This document shows positions 8,997-17,662 of a stretch of 64,000 nucleotides of DNA, piece after piece. Source of the stretch: Mucilaginibacter phyllosphaerae. GTDB taxonomy: Bacteria; Bacteroidota; Bacteroidia; Sphingobacteriales; Sphingobacteriaceae. Made by a program: the position numbers and the translations under genes. Location: assembly GCF_004378255.1 (NCBI RefSeq), contig NZ_SNQG01000003.1:372001-436000 (forward strand). Reading direction: 5' to 3'. The notes beneath the pieces are model-generated. The model was not told the DNA's origin. It did no database searches and was given only the letters and a program-made list of their open reading frames with translations. Position 1 is the stretch's first letter; each line of letters begins with the position of its first letter.

Positions 8997-10469
8997 ATGG
9001 GAAGATTTGATAAATCGGTATTTATTGAAAATGGGATAGACAGGCGGGAGTTGGGCTATTACGCTACACCTGAATTTGTGGCTCATTTTATGGTAGATGC
9101 CATGATGAAGATAAACCCTAATGGGAAGTATGCATTAGACCCGTGTGTTGGTAAAGAGGAACTAATAAAAAAACTGTATGATCATAACATCGATATTGAT
9201 GGTATAGATATCTACCACCACGGCGATTATTATTACTGTAATTTTATTCAGGCTGATTTTATAGAACTTTATCGGCGCAACAAATCAAACTTACGGATAG
9301 GCCAGGGCATTAACTTAAAGTACGATTATATTATAGCAAACCCGCCTTATAATTGCCACGAACTAAACTATATAAAGGATAACAAAAAAAGCCTTGGATC
9401 GCTTTTTGGTAACATCGGGATACACAATATGTACTCTATGTTTATATCGGCAATAATTGATAGCGCAAAAGAAGGCTCTTTAATATCTATCATCAGTTCG
9501 GATAGTTTTTTAACAGCCCGCGCGCACAACCCACTGCGTAAACAAATACTTAAAACCTGTACAATCCATAACCTGGTACTTTGCCCTGCAGATTTGTTTT
9601 GGGATCAAAAAGCCGATGTGCGCACCTGCATCATGGTTTTACAAAAAGGCAAGCAATATCAAAATAAAATAGGTGTATTAAACCGGTTAAAAAACAAGCA
9701 GGAATTAAAAGATAAGTTAGCAAAATTTGATTTGATTGAAGCTGATATTAATGATATTGTTAATAACAGCGGATCAGATGATCATGAATTTATTATAGAC
9801 GTTCCGCCAGAAATTCAATCACTTTTTTCGCTTCCTAAAATTGGTGATCAGTTTAAATGCATTACAGGTATATCAACGGGTAAAGATCTGCAGTTTATTT
9901 CAAAGCAAAAAAAGGATGGTTTTGAAGTGCCTTTTTATAAAAACCCGGGGATGCGCAAATTTTTTTGTGAACAAGACGGGTATCTCTCTAATGATTATCT
10001 GAAACATGATAAAGAGATCAAAAATTTCATGGTCAGAAATAAAGCATATATGCTTAAAGAAGGCATAACCTGTTCTTCAATGGGCTTAACCTTTAGTGCC
10101 TGTTATCTGCCCCCGGGATCGACATTTGGGGTGAATGCAAACATATTTGGTGACCAGGCCGATTTATGGTGGCTATTGGCTTATCTTAACAGCAGCCTGG
10201 TAACCTATATGGTACGCGGTGTACTATGCCGCTCTAACATGGTAACATCTGGTTATGTAGCAAAAATACCTGTTATAGATCTGTGCAAAAAAACTAAGGA
10301 AAAGCTGGCAGAAATTGCCATAAAGGCATTTAAAGAAAAGGTTTTACCCAAAGAGAACCGGCCTATTATTGATGAAGTGGATCTGCTGATATTTAAAGAG
10401 CTTTCATTTTCAAATAAAACCGAAACCGAAATTACCCACTTCGCAAAAAACTTGCAATCAAGAGTTTAG
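8997..10469 (+). CDS. Type II DNA adenine-N6 methyltransferase
   Basis: A 490-residue modification enzyme, predicted to transfer methyl from S-adenosylmethionine to N6 of adenine in a specific DNA site. Motif order is that of gamma-class enzymes: motif X (YATP, residues 22-25), motif I (LDPCVGKEEL, from 47), motif II (IDGIDIYH), catalytic motif IV NPPY (residues 115-118), then a target-recognition region in the C-terminal half from about residue 270. It faces the nuclease gene tail to tail and the two coding regions overlap by 12 bases. The coding sequence is visibly more A+T-rich than flanking genes, which suggests horizontal acquisition. Recognition site cannot be read from the sequence. 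Confidence 0.88.
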   Translation: MGRFDKSVFIENGIDRRELGYYATPEFVAHFMVDAMMKINPNGKYALDPCVGKEELIKKLYDHNIDIDGIDIYHHGDYYYCNFIQADFIELYRRNKSNLRIGQGINLKYDYIIANPPYNCHELNYIKDNKKSLGSLFGNIGIHNMYSMFISAIIDSAKEGSLISIISSDSFLTARAHNPLRKQILKTCTIHNLVLCPADLFWDQKADVRTCIMVLQKGKQYQNKIGVLNRLKNKQELKDKLAKFDLIEADINDIVNNSGSDDHEFIIDVPPEIQSLFSLPKIGDQFKCITGISTGKDLQFISKQKKDGFEVPFYKNPGMRKFFCEQDGYLSNDYLKHDKEIKNFMVRNKAYMLKEGITCSSMGLTFSACYLPPGSTFGVNANIFGDQADLWWLLAYLNSSLVTYMVRGVLCRSNMVTSGYVAKIPVIDLCKKTKEKLAEIAIKAFKEKVLPKENRPIIDEVDLLIFKELSFSNKTETEITHFAKNLQSRV

Positions 10470-11096
10470 TTTCGCGCGCCTTTTCTTCAGGGCTATTTCC
10501 ATAGCTTCTTCAAACAATACTCTAAATTCACTCACTTCCCGCTTCTGCGCATACTCCAGGCTTTTGTATTTACCTGATTGTAAATTTGCGTTGTTGCTTG
10601 GGTTAATATACAGATCGGGTACCCAGGCAATAGGGAATGCTACACATTTTTCAATTTCGATGGTCATGTCTTCATGAAAATTTAAAAAGAATGTTGCAAT
10701 AAAAAACTCGCCGTCAGCGTCTTTTTCGTAAAACTTTTTCAACCCGGTACCTTTAGAAATATCATCCTTTTGCGCCCTTCTTCCAAAAACAGCTGTTTTG
10801 ATGTTAACATGTATTTCCTTTTCTTCCCCTTTAAAAATAGCGGCAAAATCATGTATCGAGGTTTCAGAATCTGATACCGTAATACTTGTCATATCTAAAT
10901 CGGCATAATATTTTTCAAGATTTTGAGTAATAACTTCTTCTACTATTCTCCAAACCGTTCTGCCTTTTGCTGCTTTTCGCCATCCCAGGGGAAATTGTTT
11001 AATCGTACCGATTTGAATTTTTCCGATCTTTTTAATTAAAATATCCAAACTTGTCTGCAGCTTGCTTTGCAAGCTTTCTGCCCTTTTTATACTCAT
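10458..11096 (-). CDS. Putative type II restriction endonuclease
   Basis: A 212-residue protein with no signal peptide or membrane segment, convergent with and overlapping the methyltransferase gene by 12 bases, and starting one base inside the remnant regulator gene (TAATG). The pattern IHDFAAIFKG...EIHVNIKTA (D83, then N98-I-K100) resembles the PD-(D/E)xK nuclease core of enzymes such as EcoRV (PDFT...AIDIKTT), with Asn where Asp/Glu is usual; E53/E54 in RIVEEVI could supply the helix acidic residue. Together with the position next to a methyltransferase this supports a cognate restriction enzyme. Function is inferred, not shown; the Asn could mean a variant or a weakened active site. Confidence 0.65.
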   Translation of the reverse strand: MSIKRAESLQSKLQTSLDILIKKIGKIQIGTIKQFPLGWRKAAKGRTVWRIVEEVITQNLEKYYADLDMTSITVSDSETSIHDFAAIFKGEEKEIHVNIKTAVFGRRAQKDDISKGTGLKKFYEKDADGEFFIATFFLNFHEDMTIEIEKCVAFPIAWVPDLYINPSNNANLQSGKYKSLEYAQKREVSEFRVLFEEAMEIALKKRRAKLNS

Positions 11097-11301
11097 TAAT
11101 CAATATCTTTTAACAGATCGCAGATTTTGCATGGAAGGCTACTGCTAACTTTTGTATAACCCAATATACACATTCCTTTCCCATTTTCAATGCTTGGGAT
11201 ATACGTTCTATCTAAATAAGCCAGGTTGGTAAGTACTCCTGTGAAAGCTTTTTTTCGAGCCTGAGCCCTTTTACTTAGCACCAACTTTTCTTAATATCCA
11301 T
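11096..11301 (-). pseudogene. Frameshifted Xre-type C-protein (restriction regulator) gene
   Basis: Segments of one helix-turn-helix controller protein are spread over different frames of the minus strand: VKGLRLEKKLSQEYL (11274-11230), then NLAYLDRTYIPSIENGK in another frame (11227-11177), then VIQKLAVAFHAK back in the first frame (11160-11125), then ICDLLKDID in the second (11125-11096). Joined, they read like a C protein of restriction-modification systems: LSQE, LDRTYI, SIENGK and a final DLLKDI. At least three frame switches and an in-frame stop at 11277-11275 break the gene. The longest open piece is 62 codons from a TTG at 11284 and overlaps the nuclease start by one base, the usual C-R arrangement. 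Confidence 0.75.
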
Positions 11302-11338
11302 TAAATAAAAATAGGGATGTGCAGGCCACAGAACTACG

Positions 11339-11348
11339 GACGATCGTC
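11339..11348. promoter_or_regulatory. Perfect 10-bp palindrome upstream of the broken regulator
   Basis: GACGATCGTC is its own reverse complement and lies 38 bases upstream of the possible regulator start at 11301, the area where C-protein operators (C-boxes) normally lie. It could be a relic operator. Chance occurrence cannot be excluded. Confidence 0.25.
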
Positions 11349-11372
11349 ATCGTTATTCCCCTGCCTTACACA

Positions 11373-13940
11373 TCAAAACCCCTTCTTCCGCACGATGCCG
11401 GGCTTGCGGCTTCTGGGTGATGGCTTATCAGCATCCTCGTCTGCGCCATAGCGGCGGGCCATTTTGGCTATGCGTTCTTCCATGGTTTCGGTGGTCAGGC
11501 GTTCGCGGCCCAGGCTGTCTACCAGTATAGGGAAGGCAAACGGCGTTGGCCGTTCAATCGTTTTCAGCACGATGCTTTGCGTTTGAATGCGCTGTAACGC
11601 CGCCCGCAGCCGGAATTCTTCTAACTGTAGGGCAAGCGCCTCGTTATAGGCCTGGCGTACCAGTATGTTATCGGGTTCGTACTCGTTAAATACATCAAAC
11701 AATAACGATGTAGAGGCCTGCAAGTGTTTGTTTTTTACGGGCTGGCCCGGGTAACCCGTAAATACCAGGCCACCAATATGTGCAATATCCCTAAACCTGC
11801 GGCGGGCCATTTCGTTGGAGTTAAGGCTGTTCTGGATATCATCTATCAGGTTGTTAAGCGAAAAAAAGTCGGCGTCTTCTAAAGCCTCTTCAATTGGGAT
11901 ATCTTCGTCGGTCAGTAATTCAAAGCCATAATCATTCATGGCGATAGAAAAACTGGCGGGTTTAATTTTAGAGATACGATAGGCCAGCAAACTCGCCATT
12001 CCCTCGTGTACCAGCCGCCCTTCAAAAGGATAAAAAAGCAAGTGGTGCCCCTCCCTGGATTTAAACGACTCGATCAAAAATTCGTTGCTTTGGGGCAGGT
12101 GCGATAGCTTGGCCTGTAGCGCAAACAGCGGCTTTAAGGCCTTTACTTCTACATCGGTTTCAATGCCGTGGGCCACCTCGTCCAATTTATCCCTGAAAAC
12201 AGCCGACAGCTGGGATGATAGCGGCATCCGCCCGCCTGCCCAGCTGGGGATAAGCCCTTTTACTTTTGTTGATTTTTTGACGAAGGCGGTCATCTCTTTC
12301 ACCTTTATAAACTCCAGGCTGCGGCCGGCAAACCAAAAGGTATCGCCGGGTTTTAGCTTGGCTATAAAGCCTTCCTCTAAGGTGCCCAGGCTGCCGCCGC
12401 TCAACCATTTTACCCTGATGCTCAGTTCGCTGGTGATGGTGCCGATGCTTAACCGGTGCCGCATGGCCACCCGGCGGCTGTTCACCTTAAACAGGCCGTT
12501 ATCAACCTCTACCTTTAAAAACTCATCGTATTGGGCCAGGGTTTTGCCGCCGTTGGTTATAAAATCAAGCAGCTGGTTAAATTCATCGCGCCGCAGATCG
12601 GCAAAGGCAAAGGTGCTTTTGATCTCGTGATATAGTTCATCGGCACGGAAACCATCTGATACCGCCAGCGTAACCATAAACTGTATCAGTACATCAAAGG
12701 TAAGCAGCATCGGGTCGCGGCTTTCAAACACGCCCTTTTTAATAGCGCTTTTAAGGGCGGCGCCTTCCAGCAGTTCTAAGGAATGCGTAGGCACAAAATA
12801 AGCTTTGGATATAGCACCCGGGTGGTGACCGCTGCGGCCGGCGCGCTGCATAAAACGGGCCACACCCTTTGGGCTGCCTACCTGTACAACGGTATCAACG
12901 GGCCTGAAATCCACCCCCAGGTCCAGGCTGGAGGTGCACACCACAACCTTCAGGGCTTCCGCATGCAGGGCCTGTTCTACCCAGTTACGCAGTTCGTTAT
13001 CCAACGATCCGTGGTGCATGGCCATAATGCCGGCATACTCCGGATAGTTATCAATAATGGCATGGTACCAGATCTCGCTTTGCGAACGCGTGTTGGTAAA
13101 GATGAGCGTAGTTTTACTTTTGGCTACAATATCCATTACCTGCGGCAGCAGCTTTACACCAATATGCCCGGCCCAGCTGTAATTCTCGATATTCTCGGGG
13201 ATGACAGATTCTATCACCAGTTTTTTATCTACTTGTGCCCTCACCATCCTGATCTGTTCGGGCGGGAAATCATTCCCCAGCAAAACTTCGGCTGCCTGCT
13301 CCAGGTTACCAATGGTGGCGCTGATACCCCAGATACGGAGATTGGAGACCGGAGACCGGAGATTAGCGCCTGCAGGCATATCCGGCCCCCCCAAGCCTTT
13401 TAACCGCGATAGCCCAAGCTCTACCTGTACGCCGCGTTTGGTGCCAAGCAATTCGTGCCACTCATCGCAAACCAGCACCTGCAGGCCTTTAAAAACTTTG
13501 TCATACTCTTTTTGGGCCAGCATCAGGTGCAGGCTTTCTGGGGTGGTAAGCAGCACTTCGGGCAGTTTGCGCTTCAGGGCCGCTTTATCTGCCGCCGAGG
13601 TATCACCGGTACGAGTCATGATGCGCCAGGGCAGGCCCATATCGTCGCATACCTCCTGCATAGCTTTGCGGATATCGTTGGTTAAAGCACGCAGGGGCGT
13701 TATCCAAAGCATCAGCAGGCCATTGTTTTTTTGGGTGGTGTACGTATCGGGGTATTTATTAATAAAATCGGCCAGAAAAGGCAGGAAAAGGGCAAATGTT
13801 TTGCCGCTGCCTGTTGGCGCATTCAGCAAGCCCGAAAAGCCCGACAGGTAGGCCGCTTCCATCTCTTTTTGAAACGGAAACTGCTTCCATTGCTTTTGTT
13901 TATACCATTCCTGTACTACCTTTTGCCCTTTTGATGCCAT
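11373..13940 (-). CDS. Lhr-like DEXH-box helicase (ligase-associated type)
   Basis: An 855-residue superfamily 2 helicase of the kind called ligase-associated DNA damage response DEXH-box helicase. Visible motifs: Q-motif region FPFQKEME, Walker A NAPTGSGKTFALFLP, motif II VCDEWHELL (DEWH), motif III ISATIGN, motif IV area TLIFTNTRSQSE, motif V VCTSSLDLGVDF and motif VI QRAGRSGH. The C-terminal half is the Lhr core. A TTG start at 13955 is possible, but ATG at 13940 (MASKGQK) is preferred. In many bacteria this gene sits with an ATP-dependent DNA ligase, an exonuclease and a PdeM-type phosphoesterase; none of these is nearby here. A short repeat (13337-13364) is translated inside it, just before motif III. 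Confidence 0.9.
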   Translation of the reverse strand: MASKGQKVVQEWYKQKQWKQFPFQKEMEAAYLSGFSGLLNAPTGSGKTFALFLPFLADFINKYPDTYTTQKNNGLLMLWITPLRALTNDIRKAMQEVCDDMGLPWRIMTRTGDTSAADKAALKRKLPEVLLTTPESLHLMLAQKEYDKVFKGLQVLVCDEWHELLGTKRGVQVELGLSRLKGLGGPDMPAGANLRSPVSNLRIWGISATIGNLEQAAEVLLGNDFPPEQIRMVRAQVDKKLVIESVIPENIENYSWAGHIGVKLLPQVMDIVAKSKTTLIFTNTRSQSEIWYHAIIDNYPEYAGIMAMHHGSLDNELRNWVEQALHAEALKVVVCTSSLDLGVDFRPVDTVVQVGSPKGVARFMQRAGRSGHHPGAISKAYFVPTHSLELLEGAALKSAIKKGVFESRDPMLLTFDVLIQFMVTLAVSDGFRADELYHEIKSTFAFADLRRDEFNQLLDFITNGGKTLAQYDEFLKVEVDNGLFKVNSRRVAMRHRLSIGTITSELSIRVKWLSGGSLGTLEEGFIAKLKPGDTFWFAGRSLEFIKVKEMTAFVKKSTKVKGLIPSWAGGRMPLSSQLSAVFRDKLDEVAHGIETDVEVKALKPLFALQAKLSHLPQSNEFLIESFKSREGHHLLFYPFEGRLVHEGMASLLAYRISKIKPASFSIAMNDYGFELLTDEDIPIEEALEDADFFSLNNLIDDIQNSLNSNEMARRRFRDIAHIGGLVFTGYPGQPVKNKHLQASTSLLFDVFNEYEPDNILVRQAYNEALALQLEEFRLRAALQRIQTQSIVLKTIERPTPFAFPILVDSLGRERLTTETMEERIAKMARRYGADEDADKPSPRSRKPGIVRKKGF
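13337..13364. repeat. Four tandem heptanucleotides inside the helicase gene
   Basis: On the plus strand GGAGATT, GGAGACC, GGAGACC and GGAGATT follow one another without gaps. They encode part of the linker NLRSPVSNLRI between the DEWH motif and the SATIGN motif. The unit is not a multiple of three, so a change in copy number would shift the reading frame. Confidence 0.75.
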
Positions 13941-14008
13941 TGTCGCTGCTAACAAAACCCGTTTTTGCGGGTTATATCTATCAACTGTAAATTAAACAAA
14001 TTGTTACG

Positions 14009-14677
14009 ATGATGAACCTTCCAAAATATTTAATTGCACCCATACTTGCCCTTACCGTTATTGCATGCCAACAGAACAAGGATCCAAAAACCACCGATAC
14101 GATAGCCGGCGCTGCGGACACCACCCAACCGGATGCTGCAAAAGCTACCGATACGGCAGCGGTTGACCTGCCGGGCGACAAGCCGGTACCGCTGGTGCAA
14201 TTAATTGTACCGGGCACCAGCATAGGGCAAACAAGCCTGAACGAAAGCTCAGAAAATGTACATAAAAGGCTGGGCAAGCCCGATAGCGGCGATGCTGCCA
14301 TGGGCAAAAGCATCTCGGTATGGTATGCCGGCCATGATACCACCGGCAACGTAACACAAATGTACTTTTCGCGCGGGCAGGGCGATGACGAAACCAAAAG
14401 GGTTAAACAGATCCGCGTTACCTCGCCGTTTTTTAAGCTCAACAGCAAGGTGTTTGCAGGCGTGCCGTTTAAAAATGTATCGGGCATATACCAGCTTAAA
14501 AAGGTTGCAACTTTTACAGATAAGGGCAGTAATCACACCCTTTATGATGATACCAAAGCAGGCATTGCCTTTGATGCTGATGATAAGGGTATCATAACCG
14601 GCATTACCGTACACGAGCCGGGCAGGGAGGCGGCATCCACTTATCTGCCGTTCTTTTCTACCTTAAAAATGCTTTAA
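14009..14677 (+). CDS. Putative lipoprotein of unknown function
   Basis: A 222-residue protein with a lipoprotein signal (MMNLPKYLIAPILALTVIAC; lipobox VIAC with Cys at about residue 20). After the Cys comes a low-complexity Thr/Ala/Asp linker (residues about 25-55), then a globular part with repeated beta/alpha elements (VPGTSIGQTSLNESSENVHKRLGKPD, and GVPFKNVSGIYQLKK later). I do not recognise a named family, although the middle resembles small exported proteins that compare a predicted slope or curve from repeated DUF-type units. It is divergent from the helicase gene and convergent with the M16 peptidase gene, with a shared terminator. Likely anchored in a cell-envelope membrane. Confidence 0.7.
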   Translation: MMNLPKYLIAPILALTVIACQQNKDPKTTDTIAGAADTTQPDAAKATDTAAVDLPGDKPVPLVQLIVPGTSIGQTSLNESSENVHKRLGKPDSGDAAMGKSISVWYAGHDTTGNVTQMYFSRGQGDDETKRVKQIRVTSPFFKLNSKVFAGVPFKNVSGIYQLKKVATFTDKGSNHTLYDDTKAGIAFDADDKGIITGITVHEPGREAASTYLPFFSTLKML

Positions 14678-14681
14678 TAAC

Positions 14682-14716
14682 AACAAAGCCTCCATGATCT
14701 GTCGGGAGGCTTTGTT
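14682..14716. terminator. Bidirectional intrinsic terminator
   Basis: AACAAAGCCTCC and GGAGGCTTTGTT form a perfect 12-bp stem with an 11-base loop between two convergent genes (stops at 14677 and 14740). T-rich sequence follows on both strands. Confidence 0.88.
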
Positions 14717-14739
14717 ATGGTTATCTGTTTATTATTCCA

Positions 14740-17604
14740 TTACTTTTTTTCCGGCATCAGAATAACCTTGGCCAGGTTGTTATTATTTAAATACTTAACC
14801 GCGGTTTCTTTGGTGCTTTGCACGGTTATCTGATCCAGGTTTTTAACATGGCTTAAAATGCCATTCGGATCCAGGTCGTTTTGTGAAGCAGAACCCAACA
14901 GCCCCGCCCACGAAACATTTTGCTTTAACTGCACCTGGGTTGACCGCGCCTCCTCTGCCACAAACTTCTGAATGTCTGCAGGCTGTGCACCGGTTTGTTT
15001 GATCTTGTTGATCTCGTCAAGCGTAGCGGCTATCAGCTTATCAACATTGGCGGCTGCGCAGGTAAACACAATGGTAATGGTGTATCTTCCCTCGGGGTTT
15101 TTAATATAATTTGCCCTGATGCCCGGCGCATAAATGCCGCTTTCCTGCTCGCGCAGGCGCTCTACCAGCTTTATGTTCAGCACCTCTTCCAGGGCATCCA
15201 TCTGCAGGTTGTTGGCTTCGTTAAACACATAGCTGCCGCTGTATATCAGCTGCACGCTTGCTTTATCATCCATACCCTTGTAAACGGTTTTGGTTATCTG
15301 CCCCGGTGCCGGGTACATCTTTAAGTTTTTAAAGGTTTCTTTTTTATTGGTTGATGGCAATGCCCCCAGGTAGGTTTCCAGTATCGGTTTTATCAATACA
15401 GGGTTAAAATTACCCACCAGTACAAAGGTAAAGCCGCTTGCATCGGCAAACCTGTCTTTATAAAAGCTATAGGCTTTGTCCAGGCTTGTGCCGTTCAGCC
15501 TTTCCACTGTGGTGGCGCCGCCCCTGAAGTTATTATTGCTTAACACCGCCGAAAGCGTATCCTGGTAAACGCTGTTTGGGTCGAGCCCGCGGTTTATCAG
15601 TAACGATTTAGTTTGATTAATGGTTCCCTGCCAGATATCGGCATCCTTGCGCGGCTGTGTAAAGTACAGATAGATCAATTGCAGGGCGGTCTCCAAATCA
15701 TTAGGAGATGCGCTACCCCTTATACCCTGTGTAATATCGCCTATATACGGTGTGATGCTTACATTTTTACCCGCCAGCATCTTATCAAGCTGCCCCTGGT
15801 TAAACTCGGAGATGCCGCTGCTGCCAATGATAGATGCCGATAAGCTTGCCGATGTATAATCATTATCATTCGCCAATGATGTACCGCCAAAGCTGTAGCC
15901 GTTTATCAGAATCTGATCGTTTTGAAACTGGGTTGGTTTTAAGATCACCTTTACGCCGTTACCCAGGGTAAGGGTGGTAGTGCCTATAGCCTCGTTGCTG
16001 GTTTCGGCTACCACCTTTGTGCCCTCAGGCTCTTTTTCCATCAGCGGTTTGCTGGTCACATTATCTACATAGGCGGCAACATTGTTGCCTGCCGTGCCTA
16101 TCCATTTCAAAATGGTGCTTTCATCCGGCAGCTTATCCTTATCCTTATCGGGCCCTTCCACAATAATTACCCGGTTTTGGTCGCTGATGAATTTACCGGC
16201 AAGTGCGTTCATTTCGGCAACGGTTATTTTATTGATATTGTTGATGTAAAAGTTGTATTCAAATTCTATCCCGGGCATACCTTCGCCTTTTAAAAAGTTA
16301 AGCTGGTATTCCCGCACATAATTGGCCGAATTGGTTTTGGTGCGCTCGTAATAAGCATTCTGGATGCCTGCCAGGGCTGATTGCTTGGCGCGCTCCAGCT
16401 CGGTTAAGGTAAAGCCGAATTTACGGGCGCGCTCGGTTTCGGCCACAACGGCTTTCACGGCAGTTTCCAGCCCATCCGGTTTGGATACAACTACAGATGA
16501 AAATGCATCCTGCCTGCCAATTAAAGGCGCATAAGAACTACGCGCGTATAAAAAAGGTGGCTCGGGCTTTTGCTGCAATTCGTTAAGCCTTTGATTAAGC
16601 ATAAAGTTAAACAGCGATACGCGCAGGCTTTGCATGTAACCCGGTATGGTTTTTACCACTGTTTGCGGGTGTTTTACTATAATTTGCGCCAGCGTGTAAG
16701 GAAACTCCTTATCCGTAGCAATTTTTACTACGGTGCCCGGTGTTGGGGCTACATTGTATTCTGTACGCTGTTTTTCGCCAACCGGGTTTTTAAGGCCCGA
16801 AAAGTTGGCTTTGATCAGCGCTTCTACGCGTTTTACATCAAAATCGCCCACGGCAATAACGGCCTGCAGATTTGGCCGGTACCAATCGCTGTAGAAACTT
16901 TTAATGGTAGCGGCGTCAAAAGTTTTCAGTATATCTTCCTTACCGATAGGCACACGCGATGCATACCTGCTGTTGTTTAACAGCACCGGCAAGGTTTGCA
17001 GGCTCAGGCGTTCCTGGGCGTTTTTACCGCGCATACGGGCCTCTTCTAAAACCACGCCACGCTCTTTATCGATCTCGGCAGGGTCAAAAGTTACATAACC
17101 TGCCCAGTTGGCCAAAATGTTAAAGCCTTTTTCAAACACAGTGGCGCTATCGGTGGGTAGCGGGAGCTGGTAAACGGTTTCATCAAAAGAAGTGTAAGCG
17201 TTAAGATCGGCGCCAAATTTTACGCCCGATTTCTGTAGAAAATCAACCAGTTGGTTCTTCGGGAAATCGCGCGTGCCGTTAAACGCCATGTGCTCGGTAA
17301 AGTGGGCAAGGCCCTGCTGGGCATCCGTCTCTAAAATAGACCCGGCTTTGTTTACCAGGTACAGCTCGGCACGGTTTTGCGGCTGTTCGTTATGGCGAAT
17401 ATAATAAGTAAGGCCGTTGGGCAGCTTACCAATAAGTACATTATCATCAACCGGGAGCAGGTTAGCCGGGCGCAGGGCCGCTGCTGCCGGTACGGGTTTG
17501 CTTCTGGGCGACGGGGAAGGTTTTCTTTTTACCTGTGCGTTTGTACTACCGGCAATTAACAGGGCCAGCACAGCTGCAGATAAAGCTTTGTTTAGGTTCA
17601 TCAT
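14740..17604 (-). CDS. M16 family zinc metallopeptidase, exported
   Basis: A 954-residue peptidase of the pitrilysin/insulinase family (M16) with a signal peptide (MMNLNKALSAAVLALLIAGSTNA). The inverted zinc motif HxxEH appears as HFTEHMAFNGT at about residues 105-115, with the downstream Glu of the zinc site in the EKGFNILANWAGYVTFDPAEIDKERGVVLEEARM region (LEEARMRG). Two M16 modules are present: the active one in the first 450 residues and a second, inactive-looking one (from about 540) that usually forms the closing half of the clamshell. Expected role is degradation of small peptides in the periplasm. The gene stands alone between two hairpin or repeat regions. Confidence 0.9.
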   Translation of the reverse strand: MMNLNKALSAAVLALLIAGSTNAQVKRKPSPSPRSKPVPAAAALRPANLLPVDDNVLIGKLPNGLTYYIRHNEQPQNRAELYLVNKAGSILETDAQQGLAHFTEHMAFNGTRDFPKNQLVDFLQKSGVKFGADLNAYTSFDETVYQLPLPTDSATVFEKGFNILANWAGYVTFDPAEIDKERGVVLEEARMRGKNAQERLSLQTLPVLLNNSRYASRVPIGKEDILKTFDAATIKSFYSDWYRPNLQAVIAVGDFDVKRVEALIKANFSGLKNPVGEKQRTEYNVAPTPGTVVKIATDKEFPYTLAQIIVKHPQTVVKTIPGYMQSLRVSLFNFMLNQRLNELQQKPEPPFLYARSSYAPLIGRQDAFSSVVVSKPDGLETAVKAVVAETERARKFGFTLTELERAKQSALAGIQNAYYERTKTNSANYVREYQLNFLKGEGMPGIEFEYNFYINNINKITVAEMNALAGKFISDQNRVIIVEGPDKDKDKLPDESTILKWIGTAGNNVAAYVDNVTSKPLMEKEPEGTKVVAETSNEAIGTTTLTLGNGVKVILKPTQFQNDQILINGYSFGGTSLANDNDYTSASLSASIIGSSGISEFNQGQLDKMLAGKNVSITPYIGDITQGIRGSASPNDLETALQLIYLYFTQPRKDADIWQGTINQTKSLLINRGLDPNSVYQDTLSAVLSNNNFRGGATTVERLNGTSLDKAYSFYKDRFADASGFTFVLVGNFNPVLIKPILETYLGALPSTNKKETFKNLKMYPAPGQITKTVYKGMDDKASVQLIYSGSYVFNEANNLQMDALEEVLNIKLVERLREQESGIYAPGIRANYIKNPEGRYTITIVFTCAAANVDKLIAATLDEINKIKQTGAQPADIQKFVAEEARSTQVQLKQNVSWAGLLGSASQNDLDPNGILSHVKNLDQITVQSTKETAVKYLNNNNLAKVILMPEKK

Positions 17605-17662
17605 TTAATTAAAAGGGAATATTTTACTAAGATGCTAAACGAATATCTTAGTTACAAATTGT

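Noticed and set aside
8997..11301. Larger phage-defence island
   Set aside because: Only the M, R and decayed C genes are present; the flanking genes are ordinary housekeeping or envelope genes and no integrase or attachment site is seen.
13201..13851. 216-codon plus-strand open frame opposite the helicase gene
   Set aside because: No recognisable protein features; it is the complement of a well-supported helicase coding region with biased codon use.
16570..16980. 136-codon plus-strand open frame opposite the M16 peptidase gene
   Set aside because: Sequence shows no domain and mirrors the conserved peptidase frame.
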